Assembly (NCBI GenBank): GCA_039000515.1
Contig: JBCFYV010002255.1
Coordinates: 16,454,890 to 16,518,889, forward strand
DNA length: 64,000 nucleotides
Reading direction: 5' to 3'
Origin: Timema cristinae
Taxonomy: Eukaryota; Arthropoda; Insecta; Phasmatodea; Timematidae
This document shows positions 1 through 11,130 of this stretch, one piece after another (the first letter of the stretch is position 1; the number at the start of each line of letters is the position of its first letter). The translations under genes and the position numbers were made by a program. The notes under the pieces were generated by a model. It saw only the letters and a program-made list of their open reading frames with translations, was not told where the DNA came from and did no database searches.

Positions 1-121
1 CTCCATGTCATATCACAATCACCCTACCATTACACATTAGCGTAAGTGCGTATAACCCGAACGGGTAGTAAGACGCGGTGCTAATAATAATGATAATAAT
101 AATAATAATAATTAATAATAA
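1..121 (+). repeat. SINE-A, 3' fragment cut by window edge
   Basis: This is the last part of a SINE-A copy: a body segment related to CTCCATTTCATCTCACAATC, then the shared 3' tail (ATAACCCGAACGGGTAGTA...) and an AT-rich (TAA)n run. The tRNA-like head lies outside the window. Confidence 0.85.
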
Positions 122-163
122 TTCTATTGCGATAGCTTAGACCATGTGACCACCAAAGTACAT
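122..163 (-). repeat. SINE-C head fragment
   Basis: Short match to the tRNA-like head of SINE-C on the minus strand (key words TAGACCATGTG and CCACC). It directly abuts the (ATT)n tail of the SINE-A fragment. Confidence 0.4.
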
Positions 164-488
164 GTGAGTGTAATTATTGTATACGTGTAAACCTAACGAA
201 TACTAAGACGTTGGGGTTGGGGGGGGGGGGGATACACTAATTGGGTAAGAAAAGTGTAGGTATAATTTGGAGGAAAATATATGAAAGTATAGGGGGAAGT
301 ACAGAAACTCACACCTCCCCGTCACCATCAAACCAGACAAGACGAGAACGAAGCCTTTGTCCGTTTTCCCTCCTATTAGAATCATTTTCCTCTCGTCTGT
401 GAGTCCCGTGTTGAAATCTTGCGCATCTCTTATTGCTTCAATCGTTGTCACGTGATGAAGGTGAAACCTTTTACCTTTCTTTTTATAT
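164..488. other. No gene seen
   Basis: Unassigned AT-rich DNA with a G homopolymer near 219-231. A short minus-strand open frame here is low-complexity at its end and has no recognisable features. Confidence 0.6.
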
Positions 489-740
489 CCGACACCTTAG
501 TTTAGATAGTAACGTGTCTGTCTACTGAGCTGAAGGTCCCGGGTTGGATTCCCGACTTAGCCGAAAAATTTATCATTTATGCAATATGGGTTTATCCTTC
601 ACATTGATAAATTAACAGCTGGGGACTGGGTGTTGTGCCTGTCCTAGCTTCAATTTATATTATAAGACATATGAAGCTACGACAGGCCTAGCAAGCCGAA
701 AGTTGAAAATATATGGCTTGAATAAAAAACTTACCCAGTC
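489..740 (+). repeat. SINE-D copy (tRNA-derived)
   Basis: A tRNA-like head carries a D-arm-like stretch (CTTAGTTTAGATAGTAACG) and a B-box-like GGTTGGATTCCC. A body follows with GGGGACTGGGTGTTGTGCCT, a short internal hairpin around GCCTAGCAAGCC, and the ending GGCTTGAATAAAAAAC. The same order is found on the minus strand at 49,122-49,351, which defines the family. It lacks the 3' tail shared by SINE-A, -B and -C. Confidence 0.75.
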
Positions 741-850
741 CACAGGATGGCGACAGTTATGAATATTAAAAAAAATAAGTTTCAATTCTGTCTAAAAAAC
801 TTTCATTATGTTTGTCTCTTCATCATTTATAACTTTTGAAATTAGTGGAA

Positions 851-1144
851 TTATTATTATTATTTGCACCACGTCTTACTGCCCGTTCGGGTTATACGCA
901 CTTACGCAAATGTGTAATGGTAGGATGATTGTGAGATTAAATGGAAGACCTGCAGTTTAACGTGGGATCCGAACCATGGTGGAGGCCTGGCATTCCACAC
1001 ATTCACAAATTGGGTTTAACACACATCTTGTCAGAGGCTTAGGAAGGGTTTGGTAATCAGATAAATCTGTGCCGGGACCGAGGATTAAACCCCGAACCTC
1101 CAGCACAGAAGTCCGACACTTTACCCCTAGACGACCAGGTCAGC
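851..1144 (-). repeat. SINE-A, near full length
   Basis: Read on the minus strand: tRNA-like head (GGTCTAGGGGTAAAG, B-box-like GGTTTAATCC), body, shared tail and an (ATT)n run at 851-865. It belongs to the long subfamily, with a diverged version of the TTGTGATTAATACACG insertion. Confidence 0.85.
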
Positions 1145-1820
1145 GGAATATAATTTGATCAAACTTAATTTAACATTCCTAGTACCTACCATTTAAGCTT
1201 TTTTGTGATTTTAGGATCATTGTTATGATGCCAGTCATCTCCAAACTTACTGAGTCACCCCCCCCCCTTTTTTTAACACAATAGTAACATAAATCAATGA
1301 GACTTTTAAGCATACACAAACATACAGATTTATTTTCTATTCAGATAGCATTTCCTCTGCCTGGTAAAGTTGGACATGAGCCACTCTGCTTCAAAGCTGA
1401 TAGCTCTCTATAAGAATGCATTCTTCGGCGTGAAAGAACCCCTCCAAAGGTAGTTAAGAGTAATGAGCCGTCCAATCACGTTCCAGGGTTTGTTACCCTC
1501 TTAAACCAAAGGAGGAGCTGACATCTAGAGTGCATCATCACAATCACAGCTGAATTAAAGGTTGATGAACCAAGATAGATCGTGAGAAGATATAATTAGG
1601 TTAACGGTCTAAGCACCTCACACCAATTTAAGAGCAAGCAACTCTTTTTTATAGGCCTATATATATATATATCGTGTCTGTTTAGTTTATTTTTAAAATT
1701 ACAGATTTACTCGTGAAGTTTCTATGGTGACGTAATTAATGAGTTGGCGTTATTCATAAATATCAAACGGTACCGAATGCGGCTACGATGTGCTTACGTC
1801 GATGTATAGTCGGTAGTTTA
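1145..1820. other. No gene seen
   Basis: Unassigned sequence. It contains a C-run followed by a T-run (about 1258-1274) and a short (TA)n near 1657-1672. No long open frame is present. Confidence 0.6.
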
Positions 1821-2221
1821 TTAAGGCGGGAGTGTAGGCAACGCGAGCTAAGGGCAGTTTTATAGTAAAACTCATTTTGTTTAAAATATATAGAATATTG
1901 CTCCAGTAGAAACATAGATATTAATCTATTTTTCCCCATGGTGATATCAATAGTTGTTGAATATCTGTCATGAACATAGTGGCATTAGATGAGATACTTT
2001 TTAAATGAAGAAAAAAAGTTGTCATTAAATTCCAGGACATATTTGATAGATATTCAACAACTGTTGAGGTCACCCTGCAAATAAAATTAAACTCGTAGGT
2101 TTCTACTGGAGAAATATTTAAATTATTTTGACCAAGAAAAAATTTTGAGATAAAAACAGCAAAAAAAAAAAAAAAAAAAAAACGCGGACCTCTTCTCAAG
2201 TCCCCTACATTTCCGCCTTAA
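1821..2221. mobile_element. Fold-back element FB1, copy 1 (401 bp)
   Basis: Begins TTAAGGCGGGAGTGTAGG and ends CCTACATTTCCGCCTTAA, which are inverted termini. Inside, GTTGTTGAATATCTGTCA near 1953-1970 is mirrored by a GATATTCAACAACTG segment near 2049-2064, so the element can fold on itself. An A-run of more than 20 bases lies near 2160-2181. Six related copies or fragments in this window share the TTAAGG start. No coding capacity is seen, so it is non-autonomous. Confidence 0.8.
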
Positions 2222-2694
2222 CAAAGATTTTATTCTTAACGACTTCCTTCGGGCGATACGTTCCTAGATAAATGTAAGGGTTTCCTAAGAACTATGCTCA
2301 CTTTGTTTTAGTTAACCCTTTTATTATCAATAATAGTGCATCTGGAGGTAGTTTAATTAGTTAATGATCGCGTTATTACATCAATCTAGCTTAGCTTAGC
2401 TGTTTACGTGCTGTCCTGTAAGATTAATATTCCAGTGAGAGTCTTTAACAGGAATTATGACGTATCATAAATATTTTATTGAGACAGGCGGCACATTCTA
2501 TAAATCACATAGTGTAAGAACGCTTTTCACTTCAAACTATTTGGGTAACTTCTTATAAAATAATGTGTTTTTTACGTTGCATTATCAGCAGTAATAATCT
2601 TACAAAATTCTACACGTATTTATTATGATCAAAATTTACTTAAAAGCACAACATAGACATTTAATATTACCCTTCCCTCAATAACATAAACCAT
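2222..2694. other. No gene seen
   Basis: Unassigned AT-rich sequence without long open frames or recognised repeats. Confidence 0.55.
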
Positions 2695-2795
2695 TTGTAG
2701 CACGATCTAAGGTGTGAAGACTATAATGAACTAGATTGGCATTGATGGGAAGTATACAGGTTCAAATCTCAGCCATATGAACAGAGGATGGTATT
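2695..2795 (+). repeat. SINE-C-like head, diverged
   Basis: CACGATCTAAGGTGTG followed by GGTTCAAATCTC resembles the A-box/B-box arrangement of the SINE-C head. The rest of the element is not recognisable. Confidence 0.4.
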
Positions 2796-3017
2796 AATAA
2801 AGTGATTTATCAGCTATCACTATAGATTATCCACCCCCTCTCCATTCATTTCAAGCTACCATCCCAAAACCTACCTGTAAAATTAAGTCGTCAACAACAT
2901 TGGTGATTAACGTGCTAATTAACAATCATATTAATATATATTTCTTATTGTAGAATAAATCCTTAATTATGTCTATAAAAATATTTGGTTAATGGAATGA
3001 GATTATCTCTTGAATTT

Positions 3018-3272
3018 TTCTTATCACCACGTCTTACTACCCTTTTGGTTCATAAGCCTGTGTACTAATTACGAAAATGTGTTAGGGATTATGAAAGTTG
3101 AATTTAGAGGAGGTGTACCCACATTTTCGTGGAAGGATAGTGGAAAACCATTTAGGAAAAAAACACCCTCAGTTCACCCGACAGGGATCGAACCCCAAGC
3201 TACCGGTCTTCGGAAGTCTGACCTAGAACGAGAGTAGCGTGTTAGAACCATGCGGCCACTGAAGTAGGTATT
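3018..3272 (-). repeat. SINE-C with target-site duplication
   Basis: Minus-strand SINE-C: head with GGCCGCATGGTTCTAACACG and B-box region, body (TGGTTTTCCACT class), and a diverged shared tail next to 3021. A perfect 10-bp direct repeat, TCTTGAATTT, flanks it at 3008-3017 and 3273-3282, as expected for retroposition. Confidence 0.85.
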
Positions 3273-3282
3273 TCTTGAATTT

Positions 3283-3699
3283 AATCTTAGTGGTCGTTAA
3301 TTTTAATGCTTCTGTTAGGATAGGAAATTTTCATATTTTAAAAAGCTACTCTCCAGAAACCATATATTCATTTCACCTGTGAGAACATATTAAATCGTAT
3401 GGAGCAGCATATAAAACCAATACTTATGAATCAAAAATACGATTGGCTCACAATGGGACCTCCCAATAAACCAGGATGGGAAAAAAAATCGTGATTCAGA
3501 ATCATGAGTTAGTTAACAAATCGAGATGAGACCTTAAAAGATTTGAAACACAACGTTGCTCATTCGTTACATATTACAGAGACGTCCTTCAGTGTGTTAA
3601 CACCGTCTTGCCGCGGATAGAAAGCACGCCACGTTGTGTTGCATTTAGAGAGAAAATGTGACCTTCTAGAATGAATCCTTTATCTTGGAATGCATTTAT
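3283..3699. other. No gene seen
   Basis: Unassigned sequence between a SINE and the 73-bp satellite. No supported gene. Confidence 0.55.
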
Positions 3700-5085
3700 A
3701 GCTAAGGCCTCTTTCAGATGAGTGCGCGTGAGCTAGTTCACAAGAGCCGATACTTTGAGCCACAATGAATCTGACTAAAGGCGCAACACAGCTCAACGAA
3801 GCTCACTAGATCCCCGACACAGCTCACTAGAGCCACAATGAATCTCACTAAAGGCGCAACACAGCTCAACGAAGCTCACTAGATCCCCGACACAGCTCAC
3901 TAGAGCCTCAATGAAGCTCACTAAAGGGCAACACAGCTCAACGAAGCTCACTAGATCCCCGACACAGCTCACTAGAGCCTCAATGAAGCTCACTAAAGGC
4001 GCAACATAGCTCAACGAAGCTCACTAGATCCCCGACACAGCTCACTAGAGCCACAATGAAGCTCACTAAAGGCGCAACACAACTCAACGAAGCTCACTAG
4101 ATCCCCGACACAGCTCACTAGAGCCACAATGAAGCTCACTAAAGGCGCAACACAGCTCAACGAAGCTCACTAGATCCCCGACACAGCTCACTAGAGCTAC
4201 AATGAAGCTCACTAAAGGCGCAACATAGCTCAACGAAGCTCACTAGATCCCCGACACAGCTCACTAGAGCCTCAATGAAGCTCACTAAAGGTGCAACACA
4301 GCTCAACGAAGCTCACTAGATCCCCGACACAGCTCACTAGAGCCTCAATGAAGCTCACTAAAGGCGCAACATAGCTCAACGAAGCTCACTAGATCCCCGA
4401 CACAGCTCACTAGAGCCACAATGAAGCTCACTAAAGGCGCAACACAACTCAACGAAGCTCACTAGATCCCCGACACAGCTCACTAGAGCCACAATGAAGC
4501 TCACTAAAGGCGCAACACAGCTCAACGAAGCTCACTAGATCCCGACAAGCTCACTAGAGCTACAATGAAGCTCACTAAAGGCGCAACATAGCTCAACGAA
4601 GCTCACTAGATCCCGACACAGCTCACTAGAGCCTCAATGAAGCTCACTAAAGGTGCAACACAGCTCAACGAAGCTCACTAGATCCCCGACACAGCTCACT
4701 AGAGCCTCAATGAAGCTCACTAAAGGCGCAACATAGCTCAACGAAGCTCACTAGATCCCCGACACAGCTCACTAGAGCCACAATGAAGCTCACTAAAGGC
4801 GCAACACAACTCAACGAAGCTCACTAGATCCCCGACACAGCTCACTAGAGCCACAATGAAGCTCACTAAAGGCGCAACACAGCTCAACGAAGCTCACTAG
4901 ATCCCCGACACAGCTCACTAGAGCACAATGAAGCTCACTAAAGGCGCAACATAGCTCAATAGATCCTCAATGGAGCTCACTACAGTGGTAATGGAGTTCA
5001 CTAAAGCCACAATGGAGCTCACTAGAGCCGCAATAGAGCTTACTAGAGCCGAATGGAGTTCAATAGAGCCGCAATTCAGCCACTT
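3700..5085. repeat. 73-bp satellite with a 365-bp higher-order unit
   Basis: The basic unit is 73 bp and is itself built from shorter AGCTCACTA-type words. Successive GAAGCTCACTAGATCC starts fall at 3798, 3871, 3943 and 4016. Unit variants recur in a fixed order of five: the diagnostic AACTCAAC variant is at 4081, 4446 and 4808, spacings of 365 and 362 (three single-base losses account for the difference). The outer units (3700-3790 and 4960-5075) are degenerate. Open frames on the minus strand are by-products of the repeat. Confidence 0.92.
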
Positions 5086-5557
5086 AAGCGTGTAACAAAA
5101 CACAGCAGAGTGTACTATAAAATGTTTGAGCCGGAAGAAGTAATAATTTAACGCTTGCGTTTTAGATTGAAAAGAAAAAACGAAATATAAAATTGTGGGT
5201 GATTCCTATAATAATTTCAAGGATGGAATAAAGTTTGTTAACTATCTCCGTTTTCAGTAGCCTACCATATTTTTATGAGCTGTTATATATTATTAATTAT
5301 TTATCGTTAAAAAAAACTAACATTTTCACCCAGGGCCGCTTAATTTTGCTCTCGGGCGAAACTTTGATTTTGTCACCCACCCCTTTATAATATATTTGAC
5401 CTTGAAAAGGAGATCTTTAAATGGTGGATAAATTACGGATGTCCGTGTATATTCGTGGTTATTGCCTAAAATTTAATAGATATTTGAATTTCTGTAAAAC
5501 TAATCTTTTAACGAATAAATACCTAATATACAACTGAAAATTTAGGCACCACCATCA
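5086..5557. other. No gene seen
   Basis: Unassigned AT-rich sequence between the satellite and the palindrome. Confidence 0.55.
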
Positions 5558-6188
5558 AGCATAATATGCTTTTTTTTTTAATACGGATATTGTAACATTC
5601 ATGAAACACGCAGTTTTTACTTAACGCCGCATTAAAAAGATTACCTCAGCTTGGTGTTTGAATTTGGAAAGCAAGTGTACCAACTGTATGCAGCTTAATA
5701 ACCTTAACAATAATAAAAATCTTCTCGAAACATTAGGAAAATTAATACAATATCACATATGTTTGAACAATGCACTCATATATATATATAAACATGAAAT
5801 TAATATTGTACTAAATTTTTCTATATATATTATATATATATATTTGTACTAAATTTTTTTAATTATATATATATATATATTGTATTAATTTTTCTAATTT
5901 TAATATTTTTATTATTTATATTATATATTAGCAAAATTTGTACAATATTAATTTCATGTTTTTATTATGAGTGCATTGTTCAAACATATGTGATATTGTA
6001 TTAATTTTCTCTAATGTTTCGAGAAGATTTTTATTATTGTTAAGGTTATTAAGCTGCATACAGTTGGTACACTTGCTTTCCAAATTCAAACACCAAGCTG
6101 AGGTACTCTTTTTAATGCGGCGTTAAGTAAAAACTGCGTGTTTCATGAATGTTACAATATCCGTATTTAAAAAAAAGCATATTATGCT
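5558..6188. repeat. Large near-perfect palindrome (about 265-bp arms)
   Basis: The left arm starts AGCATAATATGCT at 5558 and the right arm ends with its complement, AGCATATTATGCT, at 6188. Matching words include TTGGTGTTTGAATTTGGAAA near 5651 and TTTCCAAATTCAAACACCAA near 6079. The arms run to about 5820 and from about 5930, with a (TA)-rich loop between. The arms differ at only a few positions. No coding sequence is seen. Confidence 0.9.
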
Positions 6189-6290
6189 ATATATATATAT
6201 AAAGTACATCATCAGTGACACGGCTCCCTTTGCGATGGCTCGGTTTCCACCCAGTACGAAGTTTATTTTGTAATATTTAATATTTACTTA

Positions 6291-6532
6291 CAGCACCACA
6301 TCTTACTACCCATTCGAGTTATACGCTCTTATGTACTAATTACTCTAGTGAGTTAAGAATGCAGAAAGTTGAATCTAGATGAAGTATACCCACATTTGCG
6401 TGGAATGAGAGTGGAAACCCATTTTACAATTTTTTAGAAAAATCACTCTCAGTACACCCGACTGGGATCGAACCCGCTATCGGTAGTCTAATATATTGTG
6501 ATAGTAGTGCCTTAGAACATGCGATCACAGAT
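6291..6532 (-). repeat. SINE-C copy
   Basis: Minus-strand copy with the shared tail at 6292-6325 (CACCACATCTTACTACCCAT), the body and a B-box-like segment near 6464-6475. The head is diverged. Confidence 0.8.
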
Positions 6533-6592
6533 GTGTGTGTTTCTGTAACTATTGTCATTGCTGTTAGTATTCCACAAGTTTCTTTCTTTTGT

Positions 6593-6840
6593 TACTGCAT
6601 CTTACTACCTTTTCGGGTTATAATAGTATTATAGTTAGTAGTAATTACTCTAATGGAGTAGAGAGGAGGAATGAAGTATTTTTGAGCTAATATATCAGAA
6701 TTCGCGTGAGACGAGTGTGGGAAACCATTTACGAACAATCACCCTCAATAGACCCGACCGTGGTTCGAACCCCGATCTCCCCTTCATCAGCAATCCAGTC
6801 TAACACTAGAGTGACGCCTTAAGACCATTCAATAACTGAA
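6593..6840 (-). repeat. SINE-C copy
   Basis: Minus-strand copy. The tail has CTTACTACCTTTTCGGGTTA, the B box is GGTTCGAACCCC and the head reads back from 6836. It lies about 60 bp from the previous copy in the same orientation. Confidence 0.8.
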
Positions 6841-7350
6841 ACAGGTTCCACAATTTAGGATGTAATCTAATATACTCAATAAATTGTTCTGAGTCGAATA
6901 ATGCTACATTTTTTTCTCAATCGGGTGCAACTTGAAGCACAGATATTTCCTTACTGTGAGCTTCAGCAAACGCGCGCTCGTGTGAAAGAGGCTTAAGGGT
7001 GTTCTCAAGGAGGAATACTTTACAATAATTTTTTTAATAACTATCGACTACTCGTGGAATGTAATGTTATGCTTTGATATGTTAATAAGTATTTATTTAT
7101 AGCGTAAATCACAGGAACATCGAAAGTAGTGAGGTTTCTCGGTGGGAGACAAGTAATTGAAGAACTATAAAGAAGCCTGCATAGTGTTAATTAACATTTT
7201 CAAGGTTGAAACACTTTAGATGGCGTCTGAATTGCTTCTTTTTTTTTATGTGTATGTCGAGTTACTTAAATATGTAAGACTATTGGCCATATTACACACG
7301 CACTATTTAAGGTGAACGCAATTTGAGGTACGAATTTTTACCTTTTCTTC
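6841..7350. other. No gene seen
   Basis: Unassigned AT-rich sequence. No supported gene or repeat. Confidence 0.5.
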
Positions 7351-7540
7351 CCCCGCTTCGGTGGCCACATGGTCTAACGCGTCACTCTCACAATAGATTT
7401 GACTGCCGATGTAGAAGAGATCAAGGTTTGAATCTTGGTAAGTTGTACCGAGGGTGGGTTTTTTTTTCTTCCAAACTTGTCTTTCACTCTTCCTCCACGC
7501 AAATGCGAGTGTAGTTCCTCTAAATTAAACCTCATTAAAC
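7351..7540 (+). repeat. SINE-C, 3' truncated or decayed
   Basis: Clear head (CTTCGGTGGCCACATGGTCT) and B-box-like GGTTTGAATCTT, then the TTTCACTCTTCCTCCACGCA body. The shared tail is not recognisable downstream. Confidence 0.75.
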
Positions 7541-7985
7541 CAATTTTCTTCAGACCCATTCTAATATTATCTGCATCTGCGCTAGGTCTTCCAATGTCTC
7601 TTCCCATTGGATTTACCGGTCAAGGACAGATACTCACATAAAATTAAATTCTTCTACGCCGTGGATGGGATCAAACTACTTTCTCCTAGATTTCCCGGCC
7701 TTGTCCTTGATCGAGTGCGTTTATGAGTTTAGTTTCGGATGCTGTCCAATCATCTCCAACAGAGTTTGGTGTAAAGCCTAGGTTGGGTTATTCCCGGCCT
7801 TGGTTTCTTAATATTCGACAGAGCCATCCGCATATTTGCAATAATACAGTCTTACCGGTTGTTACCTATGATTGTAAAACGTCGTCTATTACCTTATATA
7901 AAAAATTTTTTTTTAAGGTGTTCGAAAACATGGTGATTAGGGAAAATATTTTGTCCAAAAAGGGATAAAGATACTAGGGAGTAGA
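7541..7985. other. No gene seen; possible upstream LINE debris
   Basis: Sequence of unknown origin lying just upstream of the LINE relic. It may belong to the same decayed element, but I found no recognisable motif in any frame. Confidence 0.35.
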
Positions 7986-8238
7986 GGAGGTCACATAAAG
8001 ACGAGCTACATACCTTGTACTATTCACAAGACATTGTTAGGATAGTCAAGTCTCACACATTGCGGTAGGTAGGACCTGCATAGCGGATGGGAGAATCTAG
8101 AACACCGTGTTCAGGGTACTGACAGACAAACCCAATGGGAAGACCTGGATACAGTTGGGAAGATAACATTAGAATGGACCTGAAATATATAGGGTGTAAT
8201 GAGGTGGAATGGATAGAACTAGATCAAACTTGCTTTGA
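7986..8238 (+). pseudogene. LINE ORF2 C-terminal relic
   Basis: One reading frame gives ELHTLYYSQDIVRIVKSHTL followed by R-stop-VG, where related elements have R-W-x-G. Further on come RMGES and then, in the same frame, GRPGYSWEDNIRMDL and a tail with EWIEL. In between, VLTDKP is read in another frame. This resembles the conserved C-terminal end of non-LTR retrotransposon ORF2 proteins common in insects (GRPRxRWEDNI...DL type). At least two stops and a frameshift show it is dead. The 5' part of the element is missing. The clade cannot be fixed from this end alone. Confidence 0.75.
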
Positions 8239-8462
8239 AGACCGCATGGTCTAAGGCGTCTCTCACACTAGACTAGACTATCGATGACAGAAATATCGGT
8301 GCTTGAATCCTGGTCGGGTGCACTGAGGTTGGTTTCCCCTAACTCTTTTCCCACGCAATGTGGCTACACTTCCTCTAATTTCAATATTTCTAATCCCTAA
8401 CACAATAGAGTAATAAGTACATAGACGTATGATTCGAACGGGTAGTAAGAAGTAGTTATAAA
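8239..8462 (+). repeat. SINE-C copy
   Basis: Head GACCGCATGGTCTAAGGCGT, B-box-like GCTTGAATCCTG, body, and a tail with CGAACGGGTAGTAAGA. It sits directly on the end of the LINE relic. Confidence 0.8.
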
Positions 8463-8617
8463 AAATGTTATTCACTATAAATATAATGTATACTATTGAT
8501 TAGGCCTATAGTATTAACTTGTTCTCTTTCTTAACTTGATCACCAAATTAAAATATCACTTTCATATCCAAGTAGGAGTGATAGTAAATATTTCAAACTT
8601 GAAATTATTCTAACGCT

Positions 8618-8842
8618 CTTCTCTCGTATTGTATTAGACTGCCAAAGATGGGGAGAGTGGGGCTTGATCTCCACCGGGTGCACCAAGATAGAGAGGGGGT
8701 TCCGAAATGTTTTTCACTCTCTTTCCAAGTAAATGCGGGTATACTTTATCTCAATTAAACCTTCCTACTCACAAAAACAATTAGAGTAATTAGTAAATAT
8801 GCGTATAACCCGGAACGGATAGTAAAACGCCGTGCTAAAAAA
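8618..8842 (+). repeat. SINE-C copy, diverged head
   Basis: Head and B box are decayed. The body (TTTTTCACTCTCTTTCCAAG) and tail (CGTATAACCCGGAACGGATA) are clear. A SINE-A follows in the same orientation after about 10 bp. Confidence 0.75.
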
Positions 8843-8851
8843 TATATAAAT

Positions 8852-9100
8852 ATGGGTGGTCTAGGGGTAAGGTGTCGGACCTCTGTGCTGGGGGTCCGGG
8901 GTTCAATCCTCGGTCCCAGCAAAGATTTATCTGATTACCAAACCCTTCCTTCACCTCTGACAAGACATCTTGTGAATGTGGGGAATGCCAGGCCTCCACC
9001 ATGGTTCGGATCTCACGTTAAACTGTAGATCCTCCATTTAATCTCACAATCACCCTATCATTACACATTAGCGTAGCGAACGGGTAGTAAGACGTGGTAC

Positions 9101-9155
<55 letters not shown>
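8852..9155 (+). repeat. SINE-A, full length
   Basis: Head with A-box-like GGTGGTCTAGGGGTAAGGTG and B box GGTTCAATCCTC, short-subfamily body (CAAGACATCTTGTG without the inserted 16-mer), shared tail, and about 18 TAA triplets to 9155. Confidence 0.9.
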
Positions 9156-9157
<2 letters not shown>

Positions 9158-9604
9158 ATAAACATGAAGACAGGGAGCTCTACTGTTCGCAAAATATAAG
9201 ATTCTTTGGAGGTGTTTTTGGGGGTACCGTAAATAATTATCCAATTAATCTTAATAAAGCGTAAAGTGGGTACCGTTCAAAATAGGTGGCCTATGGGCTT
9301 TCACTAGATAATTTTCAAAGAAAGAAAGATAGTTAGAGAGTAGGATCTGGTAGCAAAAATTTCTTCGGGTTAAGAAAGAGTTGATGAATCATTCATTGCG
9401 CACATGCAAAGGACCACGTCATCTTTCTTTGCAGTTTCGACCTTGACACAAGCTCCTGGTCTCATTATCTAATGTCATCAATATATAGGATGTGGTGACT
9501 AGTTGATTCCGAACTACTACAAGTTGTTGCAACAACAACAAAAATCCGATGATCTCTGTTTCCCGAAACTCTCCATTTTGTTTGTAATCACCAGAATTAC
9601 CCGA
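9156..9604. other. No gene seen
   Basis: Unassigned sequence. A 62-codon minus-strand open frame near 9419-9607 has no recognisable features. Confidence 0.5.
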
Positions 9605-9616
9605 CACGTGATCTTA

Positions 9617-9894
9617 TTATTATTGTTAGCACCGCGTCTTACTACCCGTTCGGGTTATACGCACTTACGCTAATGTGTAATGGTAGGGTGATTATGAGAT
9701 GAAATGGAGGACCTACAGTTTAACGTGGAATCCGAACCACGGTTGAGGCCTGGTATTCCCCACATTCACAAGATGTCTTGTCAGAGGTTGAAGGAAGGGT
9801 TTGGTAATCAGATAAATCTGTGCCTGGACCGAGGATTGAACCCCGGACCCCAGCAAGAAGTCTGACACCTTACCCCTAGACCACCAGGTCACCT
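9617..9894 (-). repeat. SINE-A with 12-bp target-site duplication
   Basis: Full minus-strand SINE-A of the short subfamily. A perfect 12-bp direct repeat, CACGTGATCTTA, flanks it at 9605-9616 and 9895-9906. The (ATT)n tail is short. The intact duplication suggests a fairly young insertion. Confidence 0.93.
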
Positions 9895-9911
9895 CACGTG
9901 ATCTTAATGGG

Positions 9912-10055
9912 TCTATTGTCTGGTCTGGTATGGTTTGTGCTGGTAACGGGAGAGGTTGTAACTCGAATCCGTGTCGGGTGGCTTTAGGTAGTGTATCCTG
10001 ATTGATTTCCTACTTTTCTTACAGAAAAATGCTGGTACATTTTTTCAATTCAACC
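9912..10055 (+). repeat. SINE-C-like, strongly diverged
   Basis: GTAACTCGAATCCGTGTCGG resembles the B-box region and the downstream body is faintly similar. No clear tail. Confidence 0.35.
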
Positions 10056-10369
10056 TAAATATTATTATATTTTACATCAATATAAACATTAGGATAGACC
10101 GGATATGTAACTAGACCTGAAAGACTTAGAAGAAGAAAAAAGTTTGTAGTGTAATAAGTTTTGTTGAAATGCATTAAAAATAATATATTGTATATTTTGA
10201 ACTTAGTAAGACTCCTAACCGACAGCTCTAATGTTACTTGATCTGATTTAATATATTCATACGCCAAGCTACATGTTTTGTTAATTGTTATTAGCTATCG
10301 ATATCGAAGCAGCAAGAGAAAAATTATGACCTTATTTTGTTAAACTGGTTTGCTCTATAGTTATGTTTA
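10056..10369. other. No gene seen
   Basis: Unassigned AT-rich sequence. A 70-codon minus-strand open frame here is low-complexity with no motif. Confidence 0.5.
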
Positions 10370-10612
10370 CCCACTCGGTGGCCACGTGGTCTAAGGCGTT
10401 ACTCTCACAATAGATTATACCACCGATTACGGGGAGATTTGGGTTCAATCCTATTCGGGTGTAATGAGGGTGGTTTTTCATAAATGATTTTTCACTCTAT
10501 CTCCATGTAAATGCAGGTACACTTACTCTAAATTCAACTTTCCTCATCACTTATTTACTAGCATAATTAATAGATACGCGTATAACCCGAATGGGTAGTA
10601 AGATGTGGTGCT
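10370..10612 (+). repeat. SINE-C, full length
   Basis: Head ACTCGGTGGCCACGTGGTCT, B box GGGTTCAATCCT, body and shared tail CGTATAACCCGAATGGGTAG ending near 10,612. One of the best C copies. Confidence 0.88.
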
Positions 10613-10623
10613 AAAAATATCTG

Positions 10624-10990
10624 TTAAGGGGAAGGGGATGAAAGGACGCATTTTAAGGAAGGTATTTTTACAGGTTTGAAAAAAAAACATTTTTGAGTGA
10701 ATAGAAACAACAAAATATTGTTCTAGTCGATACGATAAGTTTAATTATATTATATATAATATATATAGTGATTTATAAACTCTTCTTAAATATTGGTCAT
10801 AATGGCATCTGGACCAAAACATTTTTTAAATAAAATCTGGCCAAATTTCAGGATGCTAATTACAAATATTTAACCACTGTTAAGATTACTGTGCGAATAA
10901 AAATAAATTAAACGTATCTACTGAAGGAATATTTGATTTAGCTTGTCCAAAAACTTTTGTTTGCGTTAAATCGCGTTTCCTACAGTCTCA
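10624..10990. mobile_element. Fold-back element FB1, diverged copy
   Basis: Begins TTAAGGGGAAGGGGATG, related to the other FB1 termini. The interior keeps the CTACTGAAGGAATATTTGAT class of segment. The right terminus is poorly preserved, so the end is approximate. Confidence 0.5.
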
Positions 10991-11130
10991 ACTTATATAT
11001 TTTTAAATGTTTTCTTTTTTTCCCGTGGGTGTTCGGTTATATAAATATATTTTCAAATGTGGGTTAAGTTTAGTAAACTTTCTGATACAATCGAATCGGT
11101 GGACAGAAAGTGACATTACTAGTGTGCTAC

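Noticed and set aside
3793..4014. Open frames on the minus strand in the 73-bp satellite
   Set aside because: Repeat by-products; frames shift at each single-base unit variant.
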